A stretch of DNA of 20,063 nucleotides, taken from the NCBI GenBank assembly GCA_015662475.1, contig DQUB01000144.1, positions 1 to 20,063 on the forward strand, written 5' to 3'. A program made the position numbers and the translations under genes. Under the pieces are notes generated by a model. The model saw only the letters and a program-made list of their open reading frames with translations. It was not told the DNA's origin and ran no database searches. The DNA is from Pyrodictium sp. GTDB taxonomy: Archaea > Thermoproteota > Thermoprotei_A > Sulfolobales > Pyrodictiaceae. Below are positions 4,974 through 12,050 of the stretch, piece by piece (position 1 is the first letter of the stretch; each line of letters opens with the position of its first letter).

Positions 4974-7667
4974 GTGGGGATGCAATTGATAAGATATCTT
5001 GACAAGTGTTTTGACGACGATTACGTATACAGTTTACTGCACAGGTATGTCGCAGAGTGGTTTAGGAGAAAGTATGCAAGTTTTACACTCCCACAAAAAT
5101 GTGCTATACCACTCATCAAAGCAGGGCACAATGTGCTAATCTCGTCTCCAACAGGTACTGGGAAAACTTTAGCAGTATTCCTAGGCATAATAGATGAGCT
5201 TTTAAGACTGGGTGAGAAGGGCGAACTCAAAGACCAAATATATGCCGTTTACGTGTCACCTTTAAGAGCTTTAAACAATGATATGAGGCGTAACCTGTTA
5301 CAGCCTTTGCAGGAGATAAGGCAAGTTGCAAAAGAAGTATTTGGTGACGACTCTATCCCCGAAATACGAGTTGCTGTACGTACAAGCGATACTTCTCCTA
5401 CAGAGAAGCAGAAAATGGTGAGAAACCCTCCACACATACTAATAACTACGCCAGAGAGTTTAGCAATAGCACTTGTTGCACCAAAGTTTAGAGAAAGACT
5501 GAAGACTGTAAAATGGGTGATAGTTGATGAAATACACGAATTAGCTTCAAGTAAACGTGGTGCACATTTGAGTTTAACTATCGAGAGATTAGAGCATCTT
5601 GTTGGACGTCCTCTCCAGAGAATAGGTCTAAGTGCAACTATAGCTCCACTCGAAGAAGTTGCGAAATTCCTTGTAGGTTATCGTGATGATGGAAAGCCTA
5701 GACCATGTATTATTGTTGATGCGAGATTTGCAAAGCCTATAGACATTAAAGTTTTGTGTCCTGTAGACGATCTAGTACACACTCCCCCCGAAGTTGTAAA
5801 TGAGTCCATATACAGGCTGCTAGCGAAACTCATCCAAGAGCATAGAACAACGTTAGTGTTCACTAATACGCGTAGTGCAACTGAACGTGTAGTCTACAAG
5901 TTGCGTAAGCTCTTGAAAGAGGAAGGAATAGCAGATATGGATGAAGTAGAGGCACATCATAGCAGTTTAAGCAGAGACATAAGATTAGCTGTTGAAGAGA
6001 AGCTAAAACGTGGTGAACTAAAAGTTGTTGTTTCATCAACAAGTCTAGAACTTGGCATAGACATTGGATACATAGACTTGGTTGTACTACTTAGTAGTCC
6101 TAAAAGCGTTTCTAGACTACTACAGAGAATTGGGAGAGCAGGCCACCATATAAGACAGGTTAGTAAAGGTAGAATAATAGTAGTTGATAGAGACGATCTC
6201 GTTGAATGTACTGTATTGGCTAAAGCAGCACTCGACAAAAAGATTGATAGAGTTCATATTCCAATGAAACCTCTTGACGTATTAGCTCAGCACATTATCG
6301 GCATGACTCTCGAACAAGAGTGGAACGTAAAGGAAATGTATAAGTTGGTTAAACGCTCATACAACTTCCACAAACTAGAGTGGGATGAATTCATAAGCGT
6401 TATAAACTATCTAGCAGGTCGCTATGGCGAACTCGAACAATACAATGTCTATGCGAAGATAAGATTCGACGAGGAAAGAGGTATAGTCAGGCGCAGAAAA
6501 GGAATCCGCCACATATACTATTTAAATGCAGGCGTTATACCAGATGAAGCAAAGATCCACGTATTCACCGAAGATGGAAAATATGTTGGTGATCTAGAGG
6601 AAGCGTTTGTACAGATACTACAACCGGGCGACATATTCGTCCTAGGTGGTCGCACATACGAATTCCTAAGATCCTATGGCTCTAAAGTTATTGTGCGTAG
6701 AGCAGAAGGTGCTAGACCAACAGTGCCAAGCTGGTTTTCGGAGATGCTTCCGCTGGCCTTCGATTCGGCACTGTTGGTTGGAGAGTTTAGAGCTAAGATA
6801 GCAGAGATGATAAGAAGGAATGTGCCAGCAGAAGAAATTATCAAGTGGATATGTTCAAACTACAATCTTGATAGAAAAGCTGCGGAAAACATCTACACCT
6901 ACATACTAGAGCAATACCTTTTCACTAATGGGCTTGTACCAAGCAACAAACTAATATTAGTTGAAATATTTGTTGATGAAGATACAACAAACTACATATT
7001 CCACACGTTATTTGGAAGACGTGTTAATGATGCTCTCTCAAGAGCTTATGCCTACGTCTTATCCAAACTTGCTAACACAAATGTACGCATAACTGTAACT
7101 GACAATGGGTTTATGTTGACGATACCAGGCAGGTATCGTCTAGTAGACGTAGATAAACTGATTAAGGAGGTCAATAGCTCGAATATAGAGGATATTCTCA
7201 AAAAAGTTTTGAGACGTACTGAGCTGTTGAAGAGGAGATTTAGACATTGTGCTGAAAGAGCATTTATGCTTCTGAAAAGGTATAAGGGTTTTGAGAAGAC
7301 TGTTCACAAACTCCAACTAAATGCCGAGGCACTACTCGAAGCTGTCGAGAAACTAGGCAATTTCCCAATACTACAAGAAGCCTATCGTGAAATTCTTGAA
7401 GACTACATGGACATAAATAATGCAAAGCAAGTATTAGATTGGATTCATAGTGGTAAAATTAAAGTTGAAATATTCGGTCCAACCGAAGTACCAAGCCCAT
7501 TTGCACACAACATAGTTGCAAGAGGTTATAGCGACATAGTGTTGATGGAGGATAGAAGAAGACTCATAGCAGAATTACACAAAAAGGTGCTAGAACTACT
7601 CAAAACAAAGTACTCGCTGATTGGTAATGGAATCGGCGTTGAAGACGGTGAAACAATCGCGTCTTAA
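4974..7667 (+). CDS. Lhr-type superfamily 2 ATP-dependent helicase
   Basis: An 897-residue SF2 helicase of the Lhr (large helicase-related) family, thought to act in DNA repair or recombination and RNA handling. Motifs in order: Q-motif-like FTLPQKCAIP (37-46), Walker A SSPTGTGKT (57-65), Ia SPLRALNND (95-103), TTPESL (158-163), DEIH (185-188), LSAT (219-222), TLVFTNTRSATERV (293-306), AHHSSLSRDIR (327-337), SSTSLELGIDIG (354-365) and QRIGRAGHH (384-392). Beyond about 400 comes the Lhr-specific winged-helix and C-terminal region. Length agrees with archaeal Lhr proteins; which archaeal subgroup cannot be decided here. Start is GTG 4974 or ATG 4980, with little ribosome-binding signal to choose. 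It is divergent from the regulator/Cas4-like nuclease run and has no co-directional operon partner. Confidence 0.93.
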   Translation: MGMQLIRYLDKCFDDDYVYSLLHRYVAEWFRRKYASFTLPQKCAIPLIKAGHNVLISSPTGTGKTLAVFLGIIDELLRLGEKGELKDQIYAVYVSPLRALNNDMRRNLLQPLQEIRQVAKEVFGDDSIPEIRVAVRTSDTSPTEKQKMVRNPPHILITTPESLAIALVAPKFRERLKTVKWVIVDEIHELASSKRGAHLSLTIERLEHLVGRPLQRIGLSATIAPLEEVAKFLVGYRDDGKPRPCIIVDARFAKPIDIKVLCPVDDLVHTPPEVVNESIYRLLAKLIQEHRTTLVFTNTRSATERVVYKLRKLLKEEGIADMDEVEAHHSSLSRDIRLAVEEKLKRGELKVVVSSTSLELGIDIGYIDLVVLLSSPKSVSRLLQRIGRAGHHIRQVSKGRIIVVDRDDLVECTVLAKAALDKKIDRVHIPMKPLDVLAQHIIGMTLEQEWNVKEMYKLVKRSYNFHKLEWDEFISVINYLAGRYGELEQYNVYAKIRFDEERGIVRRRKGIRHIYYLNAGVIPDEAKIHVFTEDGKYVGDLEEAFVQILQPGDIFVLGGRTYEFLRSYGSKVIVRRAEGARPTVPSWFSEMLPLAFDSALLVGEFRAKIAEMIRRNVPAEEIIKWICSNYNLDRKAAENIYTYILEQYLFTNGLVPSNKLILVEIFVDEDTTNYIFHTLFGRRVNDALSRAYAYVLSKLANTNVRITVTDNGFMLTIPGRYRLVDVDKLIKEVNSSNIEDILKKVLRRTELLKRRFRHCAERAFMLLKRYKGFEKTVHKLQLNAEALLEAVEKLGNFPILQEAYREILEDYMDINNAKQVLDWIHSGKIKVEIFGPTEVPSPFAHNIVARGYSDIVLMEDRRRLIAELHKKVLELLKTKYSLIGNGIGVEDGETIAS

Positions 7668-7668
7668 G

Positions 7669-7691
7669 GGTCAGAAGAGGACCACTTCGTC
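7669..7691 (+). repeat. copy 2 of the dispersed element after a stop codon
   Basis: GGTCAG, six variable bases, ACCACTTC, purine, TC: 16 fixed positions identical to, and spaced the same as, the copy at 1580-1602. It starts two bases after the Lhr stop codon. On the minus strand it reads ATGACGA (one mismatch to box C), 12 bases, CTGA. Confidence 0.4.
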
Positions 7692-7781
7692 ATCTCTACT
7701 TCAGTCGTTCCCGGGGTATCTCTTCACACCCAGACTAGCATTCTAGAAGCCACCTTATTTATAGTCTAAAGTATGCTAACC

Positions 7782-7796
7782 AGCTCTTGAAGAGCT
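7782..7796 (+). repeat. short inverted repeat
   Basis: AGCTCTT G AAGAGCT: seven-base arms separated by one base, so better as a protein-binding palindrome than as an RNA hairpin. It lies about 115 bases after the Lhr stop and about 110 bases before the PGK TATA box. Confidence 0.35.
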
Positions 7797-7854
7797 AACA
7801 TTTATACGGCTTGGGTATGAGGTAAGCTAGGAGAACTATCCATCTGCCCTGCCT

Positions 7855-7879
7855 TTTTAGCATATCTGATTTTAGCATA
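7855..7879 (+). repeat. tandem direct repeat upstream of the PGK promoter
   Basis: TTTTAGCATA occurs at 7855-7864 and again at 7870-7879, a 15-base period, ending about 22 bases before the TATA-like sequence of the PGK-GAPDH unit. The position suits an upstream activator site; no regulator is identified. Confidence 0.45.
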
Positions 7880-7900
7880 GTACTAGGTTGTGCACAATTG

Positions 7901-7916
7901 GTATATTTTAAATTTA
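7901..7916 (+). promoter_or_regulatory. TATA-box candidate for the PGK-GAPDH operon
   Basis: The AT-only run TATATTTTAAATTTA lies roughly 45-55 bases before the PGK ATG. It is the strongest TATA-like sequence in the region and would give a leader of about 20-25 bases carrying the AAGAGG ribosome-binding site at 7944-7949. Confidence 0.5.
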
Positions 7917-7958
7917 GATTTAGGATTTTGATAAAATATCAAGAAGAGGTTGAGATGC

Positions 7959-9215
7959 ATGGGCGATCAACAACATGTGGTAAAAATCCCTACTATAGAC
8001 GACTTAGAAGCAAAATTCAAGTTGAATGGCAGTAGAGTGCTAGTAAGAGTTGATTTCAACAGCCCCATAGACCCGAAGACGGGTAGAATATTGGATGATA
8101 GTAGGATTAAGGCACATGTTGAGACTATAAAGGAGTTGTATGAGAAAAGGTGCATGATAGTATTAATGTCTCATCAAGGTAGACCTGGAGAAGACGATTT
8201 TGTATCGTTGGAAAACCATGCCAAGGTACTTGAAAAACACTTAGGCTTGCCAGTAGAGTTTATAGATGATGTTATAGGACCTGCTGCACGTAAAAGGATA
8301 AGCGAGCTTAAACCCGGAGAAATATTATTGCTGGACAACACAAGACTCGTTTCTGAAGAAGTTATAGAGGCTGTACCTGAAAAACAAGCAAACACAATAT
8401 TCGTTAGAAGGTTAGCACCTCTATTCAACTTTTACATAAATGATGCGTTTGCAGCAGCTCATCGAAGTCAGCCGAGCCTTGTTGGATTCCCACTTGTTCT
8501 ACCTTCAGCAGCAGGTAGGTTGATGGAGCGTGAAGTTAAAGCATTAGCAAAGCTTGTTTCTCCCGAAGAACGTCCAAGGATATTCGTCTTGGGTGGAGGC
8601 AAGGTTAGGGACACATTAAGAATTATTGAGCATTTGCATATGCAGCGTGCAGCTGATAGGATACTAGTAACTGGTCTTGTTGCCGAACTTTTTCTACTTG
8701 CAAAAGGCTTGAACATAGGTACTGAGAATAAGAGGTTTCTTGAACGCCGTGGACTCATATCTCTTTTGCCAAGAGCTAGATACATATTGTTGAAAGGTGC
8801 TCCTATAGAAACACCTGTTGATTTTGTAACTTTGAAAGGTAACGAGGTTTCTGTTGAACATGTTGGCTCTATCACTGGACTTATACGCGATATAGGACCT
8901 GCTACAATAGAAATGTATTCAGAGCTTATGAAAGATGCAAAAGTTATTGTGTTAAGAGGTCCAGCAGGTGTTATTGAGGATCCAAGGTTTAGGAAGGGTA
9001 GCATAGCGCTGGTGGAAGCAGCTCTCTCTACTAACGCGTTTACAATAATAGGTGGTGGTCATCTTACGAGTATTTTGAACGAGGTAAGAATTCCTGAAGG
9101 TGCACGATACCATGTGAGCACTGGTGGTGGTGCACTTCTCCTATTTTTGGCTGGAGAAGAACTCCCAGCTCTAAAAGCTCTTGAACTCTCTGCTAAGAAG
9201 TTCCTTGGGTGGTAG
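7959..9215 (+). CDS. pgk: phosphoglycerate kinase
   Basis: Converts 1,3-bisphosphoglycerate and ADP to 3-phosphoglycerate and ATP, reversibly, in the cytoplasm. The 418-residue product is of usual PGK length. Family segments: VRVDFNSP (29-36), SHQGRPGE (71-78), LLDNTR, FINDAFAAAHRSQPS-type substrate loop (here YINDAFAAAHRSQPS), the hinge motif GGGKVRDT, KGAPIETPVDF, LRGPAGVIEDPRF and the C-terminal IIGGGHLTS (365-368 for GGGH). The last motif is GGGDT in most PGKs; the H in place of D is a divergence worth checking against crenarchaeal relatives. ATG 7959 is chosen for GAGGT eight bases upstream; a TTG at 7950 is in frame but lacks support. GAPDH follows four bases later, forming a central-carbon operon. 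Confidence 0.96.
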   Translation: MGDQQHVVKIPTIDDLEAKFKLNGSRVLVRVDFNSPIDPKTGRILDDSRIKAHVETIKELYEKRCMIVLMSHQGRPGEDDFVSLENHAKVLEKHLGLPVEFIDDVIGPAARKRISELKPGEILLLDNTRLVSEEVIEAVPEKQANTIFVRRLAPLFNFYINDAFAAAHRSQPSLVGFPLVLPSAAGRLMEREVKALAKLVSPEERPRIFVLGGGKVRDTLRIIEHLHMQRAADRILVTGLVAELFLLAKGLNIGTENKRFLERRGLISLLPRARYILLKGAPIETPVDFVTLKGNEVSVEHVGSITGLIRDIGPATIEMYSELMKDAKVIVLRGPAGVIEDPRFRKGSIALVEAALSTNAFTIIGGGHLTSILNEVRIPEGARYHVSTGGGALLLFLAGEELPALKALELSAKKFLGW

Positions 9216-9219
9216 TATA

Positions 9220-10251
9220 ATGCCTGCTCGTATTGGTGTGGTTGGATTCGGTACTATAGGTAAACGTGTTGCAGAAGCGATAACAAGACAACCTGATATG
9301 GAGCTTGTAGGTATTGTTAAAACAAAGCCCGACTATACAGCAGAACTTGCGGTCAAACTTGGCTACAAACTTTATGCTGCTAACCAGGACTCGCTAAGGA
9401 AATTTGAAGAAGCCGGGTTACCTGTAAAAGGCGTTCTTGAAGATTTGTTGGAAAATGTAGACTTGGTCGTAGATGCTACTCCAGGTGGTGTTGGGGCTAA
9501 GAACAAGACTATCTATGAGCAGAAAGGTGTTCCAGCAATATTCCAAGGTGGAGAGAAGGCTGATGTTGCTGAGGTATCATTCAATAGCTTATGCAACTAT
9601 GAAGAGGCTATAGGTAGGCGGTATGTTAGAGTAGTATCGTGTAATACGACGGGACTACTACGTATCCTCTGTACGCTAAACAAAGCCTATGGCCTTAAAC
9701 GTGTGTATGCTACAATAGTCCGTCGAGCTGCTGATCCTAAAGAGATAAAGAGGGGACCTGTTAACGCAATAAAGCCTGATCCAGCAACAATGCCTAGCCA
9801 CCATGGCGAAGACGTGAAAACTGTATTGCGAGACCTAGACATTGTAACTGCAGCGGTTGTTGTTCCAACAACACTCATGCACGTTCACGTGGTTTATGCT
9901 AAACTGGCTAGGCAAGTTTCAAACGATGAAGTAATAGAGTTGCTGGCAAATACACCAAGAATAGTACTTGTTGAAGCTAACAAAGGAGTTACAAGTACAG
10001 CAGACATTGTCGAACTTGCACGAGATCTTGGACGGAAACGTTATGATATACCAGAGTTGATAGTGTGGAGAGAGAGCATAGTTGTGAAAGGCGATGAAAT
10101 GTACTGGATGCAAGCTGTACATCAAGAATCTATTGTTGTTCCCGAGAACATCGATGCTATAAGAGCCATGTTAAAACTAACAACAAATGCCATGGACAGT
10201 ATAGCATTAACAGATAAAACACTTGGTGTCAAGAGAGGCACTTTAATCTGA
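9220..10251 (+). CDS. gap: glyceraldehyde-3-phosphate dehydrogenase, archaeal type II phosphorylating
   Basis: Reversibly oxidises glyceraldehyde 3-phosphate with phosphate to 1,3-bisphosphoglycerate using NAD(P). The 343-residue protein carries the N-terminal Rossmann motif GVVGFGTIGKRVAEAI (6-21), the nucleotide-binding-fold continuation DLVVDATPGGVGAKNK, and the catalytic VVSCNTTGLLR with Cys141, diagnostic of the archaeal type II enzyme. Its C-terminal half contains the expected TLMHVHVVYAKL segment. ATG 9220 begins four bases after the PGK stop with GGTGG seven bases upstream; the longer open frame to 9181 lies inside PGK and is not used. PGK and GAPDH catalyse consecutive steps, and in archaea with non-phosphorylating glycolytic bypasses this pair mainly serves gluconeogenesis; that role here is inference. 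Confidence 0.97.
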   Translation: MPARIGVVGFGTIGKRVAEAITRQPDMELVGIVKTKPDYTAELAVKLGYKLYAANQDSLRKFEEAGLPVKGVLEDLLENVDLVVDATPGGVGAKNKTIYEQKGVPAIFQGGEKADVAEVSFNSLCNYEEAIGRRYVRVVSCNTTGLLRILCTLNKAYGLKRVYATIVRRAADPKEIKRGPVNAIKPDPATMPSHHGEDVKTVLRDLDIVTAAVVVPTTLMHVHVVYAKLARQVSNDEVIELLANTPRIVLVEANKGVTSTADIVELARDLGRKRYDIPELIVWRESIVVKGDEMYWMQAVHQESIVVPENIDAIRAMLKLTTNAMDSIALTDKTLGVKRGTLI

Positions 10252-10295
10252 ATCTGTCTTTACACTCTATTTTGCGAGGAGTGCAGGGGATAATT

Positions 10296-10715
10296 TTGGA
10301 CTATGTTTCTCCCCCTACCTATACAGTTAGCTTTCTATTTAGAAGAATATTAATACCGTACGATGGTTCAGATAATAGTCGTCGTGCACTAGATATTGCT
10401 ATTGATTTTGCTAAACGATATGGATCTAAGCTAGTTGTCCTCATAGTTGAGGAAGCTGGTATTGATACAGAAAAACTCACTAAGTTTGTTAAAGAGTTAG
10501 CATCACGAGAAGGAGTTAAAATTGATGTAAAGACACGTAAACCGAACATCTACTCCAGCATTGCCAACGAGATACTCAGAGAAATAATCGAGGGTGGATA
10601 TGATCTCGTAATACTTGGTGCACGAGGTAACACAATAAATGAAGAGTTGTTAATAGGTAGTACTGCTCTTGCAACTATAATAAATGCTCCAATTTCAGTC
10701 ATGGTGGTAAGATAG
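10296..10715 (+). CDS. universal stress protein (UspA family), ATP-binding type
   Basis: A 139-residue single-domain Usp. FRRILIPYDGSDNSRRAL (about 15-32) is the N-terminal strand and helix, and the C-terminal GARGNTINEELLIGST matches the ATP-binding pattern G-x2-G-x9-G-(S/T). Family members bind ATP and respond to stress; the specific target is unknown. TTG 10296 is preferred because GGGG lies seven bases upstream; in-frame GTG 10281 and TTG 10272 would add a few residues. It follows GAPDH by 44 bases and is two bases before the next gene, which is probably co-transcribed. Confidence 0.88.
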   Translation: MDYVSPPTYTVSFLFRRILIPYDGSDNSRRALDIAIDFAKRYGSKLVVLIVEEAGIDTEKLTKFVKELASREGVKIDVKTRKPNIYSSIANEILREIIEGGYDLVILGARGNTINEELLIGSTALATIINAPISVMVVR

Positions 10716-10717
10716 CC

Positions 10718-11326
10718 TTGGAAGCATACTTGGTAAAGTGTGAAAATGGTAGGCTAGTGTCTTTGCAAGAGAGTTTATCGTTGAAAACTCTCCTTGATGC
10801 ACCTTGCAAGAAAATAACTGTGTATAGGATTAGAGAACTGGAAAAAGTGTTAGAAGTCGACAAAGATGTATTGATTGCTCTCACAAGAAATGTTGTGAAG
10901 GATTTTACGGCTTCAGAACAACCTCAACAGATCAAAGCGGCTAAATGTATTGCTGTTGTGTTTGATCAAATGTATAAGGGTTTTGCCGAACTTGTAGCAA
11001 GAGAAATGGGCGAAGCAAGTGGCATTGTAATAGAATATCATGAGATTGTTGGTAGAGGACTTGACAAGCCAGTTAAAATTGGTAGTGTGTATAAACAGCC
11101 TGCAAGAGACGATTACGATGTTTTCAAGCTTCTAAAAAGCTTAAGCGAGCGATGTAATGTCGTATTTTTTACAGGAGACAAGAAATTAGCTAATCAGTGT
11201 ATGATGATTAAGAGGGTTAATGTCTACTACATGCCTCCAGGCGAATATGGTGGTAAAGAATTTGTTGTGGAACGTATGGTTGAGATTTTAAGGCAGGTGG
11301 TAGGAGATCAGCCTCTAGCGGTGTAA
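10718..11326 (+). CDS. protein of unknown function, possible degenerate PIN-like fold
   Basis: A 202-residue product not recognised as a known family. The TTG start at 10718 is two bases after the Usp stop codon, so co-translation is likely. Around residues 75-110 is an alpha/beta stretch (CIAVVFDQM, then IVIEYHEIVGRGLD), and residues 147-175 read NVVFFTGDKKLANQCM followed by VNVYYMPPGEYGGKE. The strand-TGDKKLA pattern resembles the C-terminal acidic motif of PIN-domain nucleases, but the other PIN acidic residues are not clearly placed, so this is only a suggestion. No signal peptide or transmembrane segment is visible. Confidence 0.6.
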   Translation: MEAYLVKCENGRLVSLQESLSLKTLLDAPCKKITVYRIRELEKVLEVDKDVLIALTRNVVKDFTASEQPQQIKAAKCIAVVFDQMYKGFAELVAREMGEASGIVIEYHEIVGRGLDKPVKIGSVYKQPARDDYDVFKLLKSLSERCNVVFFTGDKKLANQCMMIKRVNVYYMPPGEYGGKEFVVERMVEILRQVVGDQPLAV

Positions 11327-11368
11327 CATCATCTACACATGTACATCGGTGTCCCGGCTACTCATCAC
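11308..11368 (-). ncRNA. possible second C/D box-like sRNA, minus strand, weak
   Basis: On the minus strand, GTGATGA (box C, 11368-11362), exactly 12 bases, CCGA (box D', 11349-11346), a 13-base spacer, ATGATGT (box C', 11332-11326), 14 bases and CTGA (box D, 11311-11308). The C-D' half has ideal spacing; the long spacer and 14-base second guide do not. It overlaps the 3' end of the upstream gene in antisense. Could be coincidence or a decayed sRNA. Confidence 0.25.
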
Positions 11369-11369
11369 C

Positions 11370-11428
11370 TGCTAGATGATGATACACTCCGATGCCGAGT
11401 GGTGATGTAAGGGTAGGTTGCTGAGCAT
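11370..11428 (+). ncRNA. C/D box guide sRNA (2'-O-methylation guide)
   Basis: The boxes have textbook archaeal geometry: box C ATGATGA (11376-11382), a 12-base guide (11383-11394), box D' CCGA (11395-11398), a three-base spacer, box C' GTGATGT (11402-11408), a second 12-base guide (11409-11420) and box D CTGA (11421-11424). Archaeal C/D sRNAs bind L7Ae, Nop5 and fibrillarin and direct methylation of the target base paired to the fifth position upstream of D or D'. The predicted targets are complementary to TACACTCCGATG and AAGGGTAGGTTG; I cannot name the rRNA or tRNA sites. Box D ends two bases before the ATG of the next gene, so the RNA could be processed from an mRNA leader. Target and expression unverified; geometry is seen directly. 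Confidence 0.75.
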
Positions 11429-12050
11429 GAGAGCCAGTGAAGAATGTGAAATGATCCTGGAAAAATTTTTCGAGTATGTCAAGAATATTGTATATGACAT
11501 TTTTAGGAAAAGCAACAATATTTGTACACTTCAAACCCTCTACCAAATAGTTGCTAGATATATTGATGATAATTTTAATAGTCTAGAATCTTGCAGAAAA
11601 TTTGTTGAAGCTCGATGGAATATTAGCTTGGACAAATTTGATCGAGCAAAATATGTGCAGTATTTACTTAGTGTTTGCAACATGCTAGAATCAAAAATAT
11701 TTGATACTTGCATGGAGGTATTATCGAAGTTTGTTGGCACTCGTCACAGGTACATGTACACTAAATTGTCGTTAATGATATCAAGTTACATATCATCAAC
11801 TCTTGGCCGTATTTCGCGCCTTTGCAGAAAACTAAAGCTTGTAAACGATTTGAAGTTGTTAAGTATGCTTGAATCGATTCTATTTCTCATCTCATTACGC
11901 TCCATGATCATTTGCAAGATAATATCTTCCTATAGTGTGAAAGAGCTTTTGACGAAGATAGAAACTATAGAGTCTAATTTGCAACAAGTTGTTGCCGAAG
12001 AAGTTGTCATAAGCGAATCGCTTGAAGAGCTTTTACAAGAAGCGCTGTAG
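11427..12050 (+). CDS. alpha-helical protein of unknown function
   Basis: A 207-residue protein with no motif I recognise. It is nearly all helical, rich in Leu, Ile, Ser and Cys, with candidate amphipathic helices such as ILEKFFEYVKNIVYDIF, a moderately hydrophobic stretch MLESILFLISLRSMIICKI and an acidic C-terminus (ESLEELLQEAL). ATG 11427 is just two bases after the CTGA of the C/D sRNA; a TTG at 11418 is in frame but sits inside the sRNA guide, and ATG 11451 is another option. Its stop codon abuts the stop of the convergent TrpRS gene with no base between. Real coding status is supported mainly by length and the absence of an alternative. Confidence 0.6.
   Translation: MRASEECEMILEKFFEYVKNIVYDIFRKSNNICTLQTLYQIVARYIDDNFNSLESCRKFVEARWNISLDKFDRAKYVQYLLSVCNMLESKIFDTCMEVLSKFVGTRHRYMYTKLSLMISSYISSTLGRISRLCRKLKLVNDLKLLSMLESILFLISLRSMIICKIISSYSVKELLTKIETIESNLQQVVAEEVVISESLEELLQEAL

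Larger units (their letters stand above)
7668..7958. other. intergenic region between Lhr and PGK genes
   Basis: No gene is recognisable in these 291 bases. The stretch contains the second copy of the dispersed element (7669-7691), a short inverted repeat (7782-7796), a tandem direct repeat (7855-7879) and the PGK promoter (around 7901-7916). No tRNA is apparent. Confidence 0.6.

Noticed and set aside
7692..7850. possible tRNA or other structured RNA in the Lhr-PGK gap
   Set aside because: No cloverleaf with conserved T-arm and acceptor stem could be formed by eye; only the short inverted repeat at 7782-7796 is clear.
8468..9004. 178-codon minus-strand open frame inside pgk
   Set aside because: It is antisense to a clear PGK coding sequence and shows no family features; a shadow of biased codon use.
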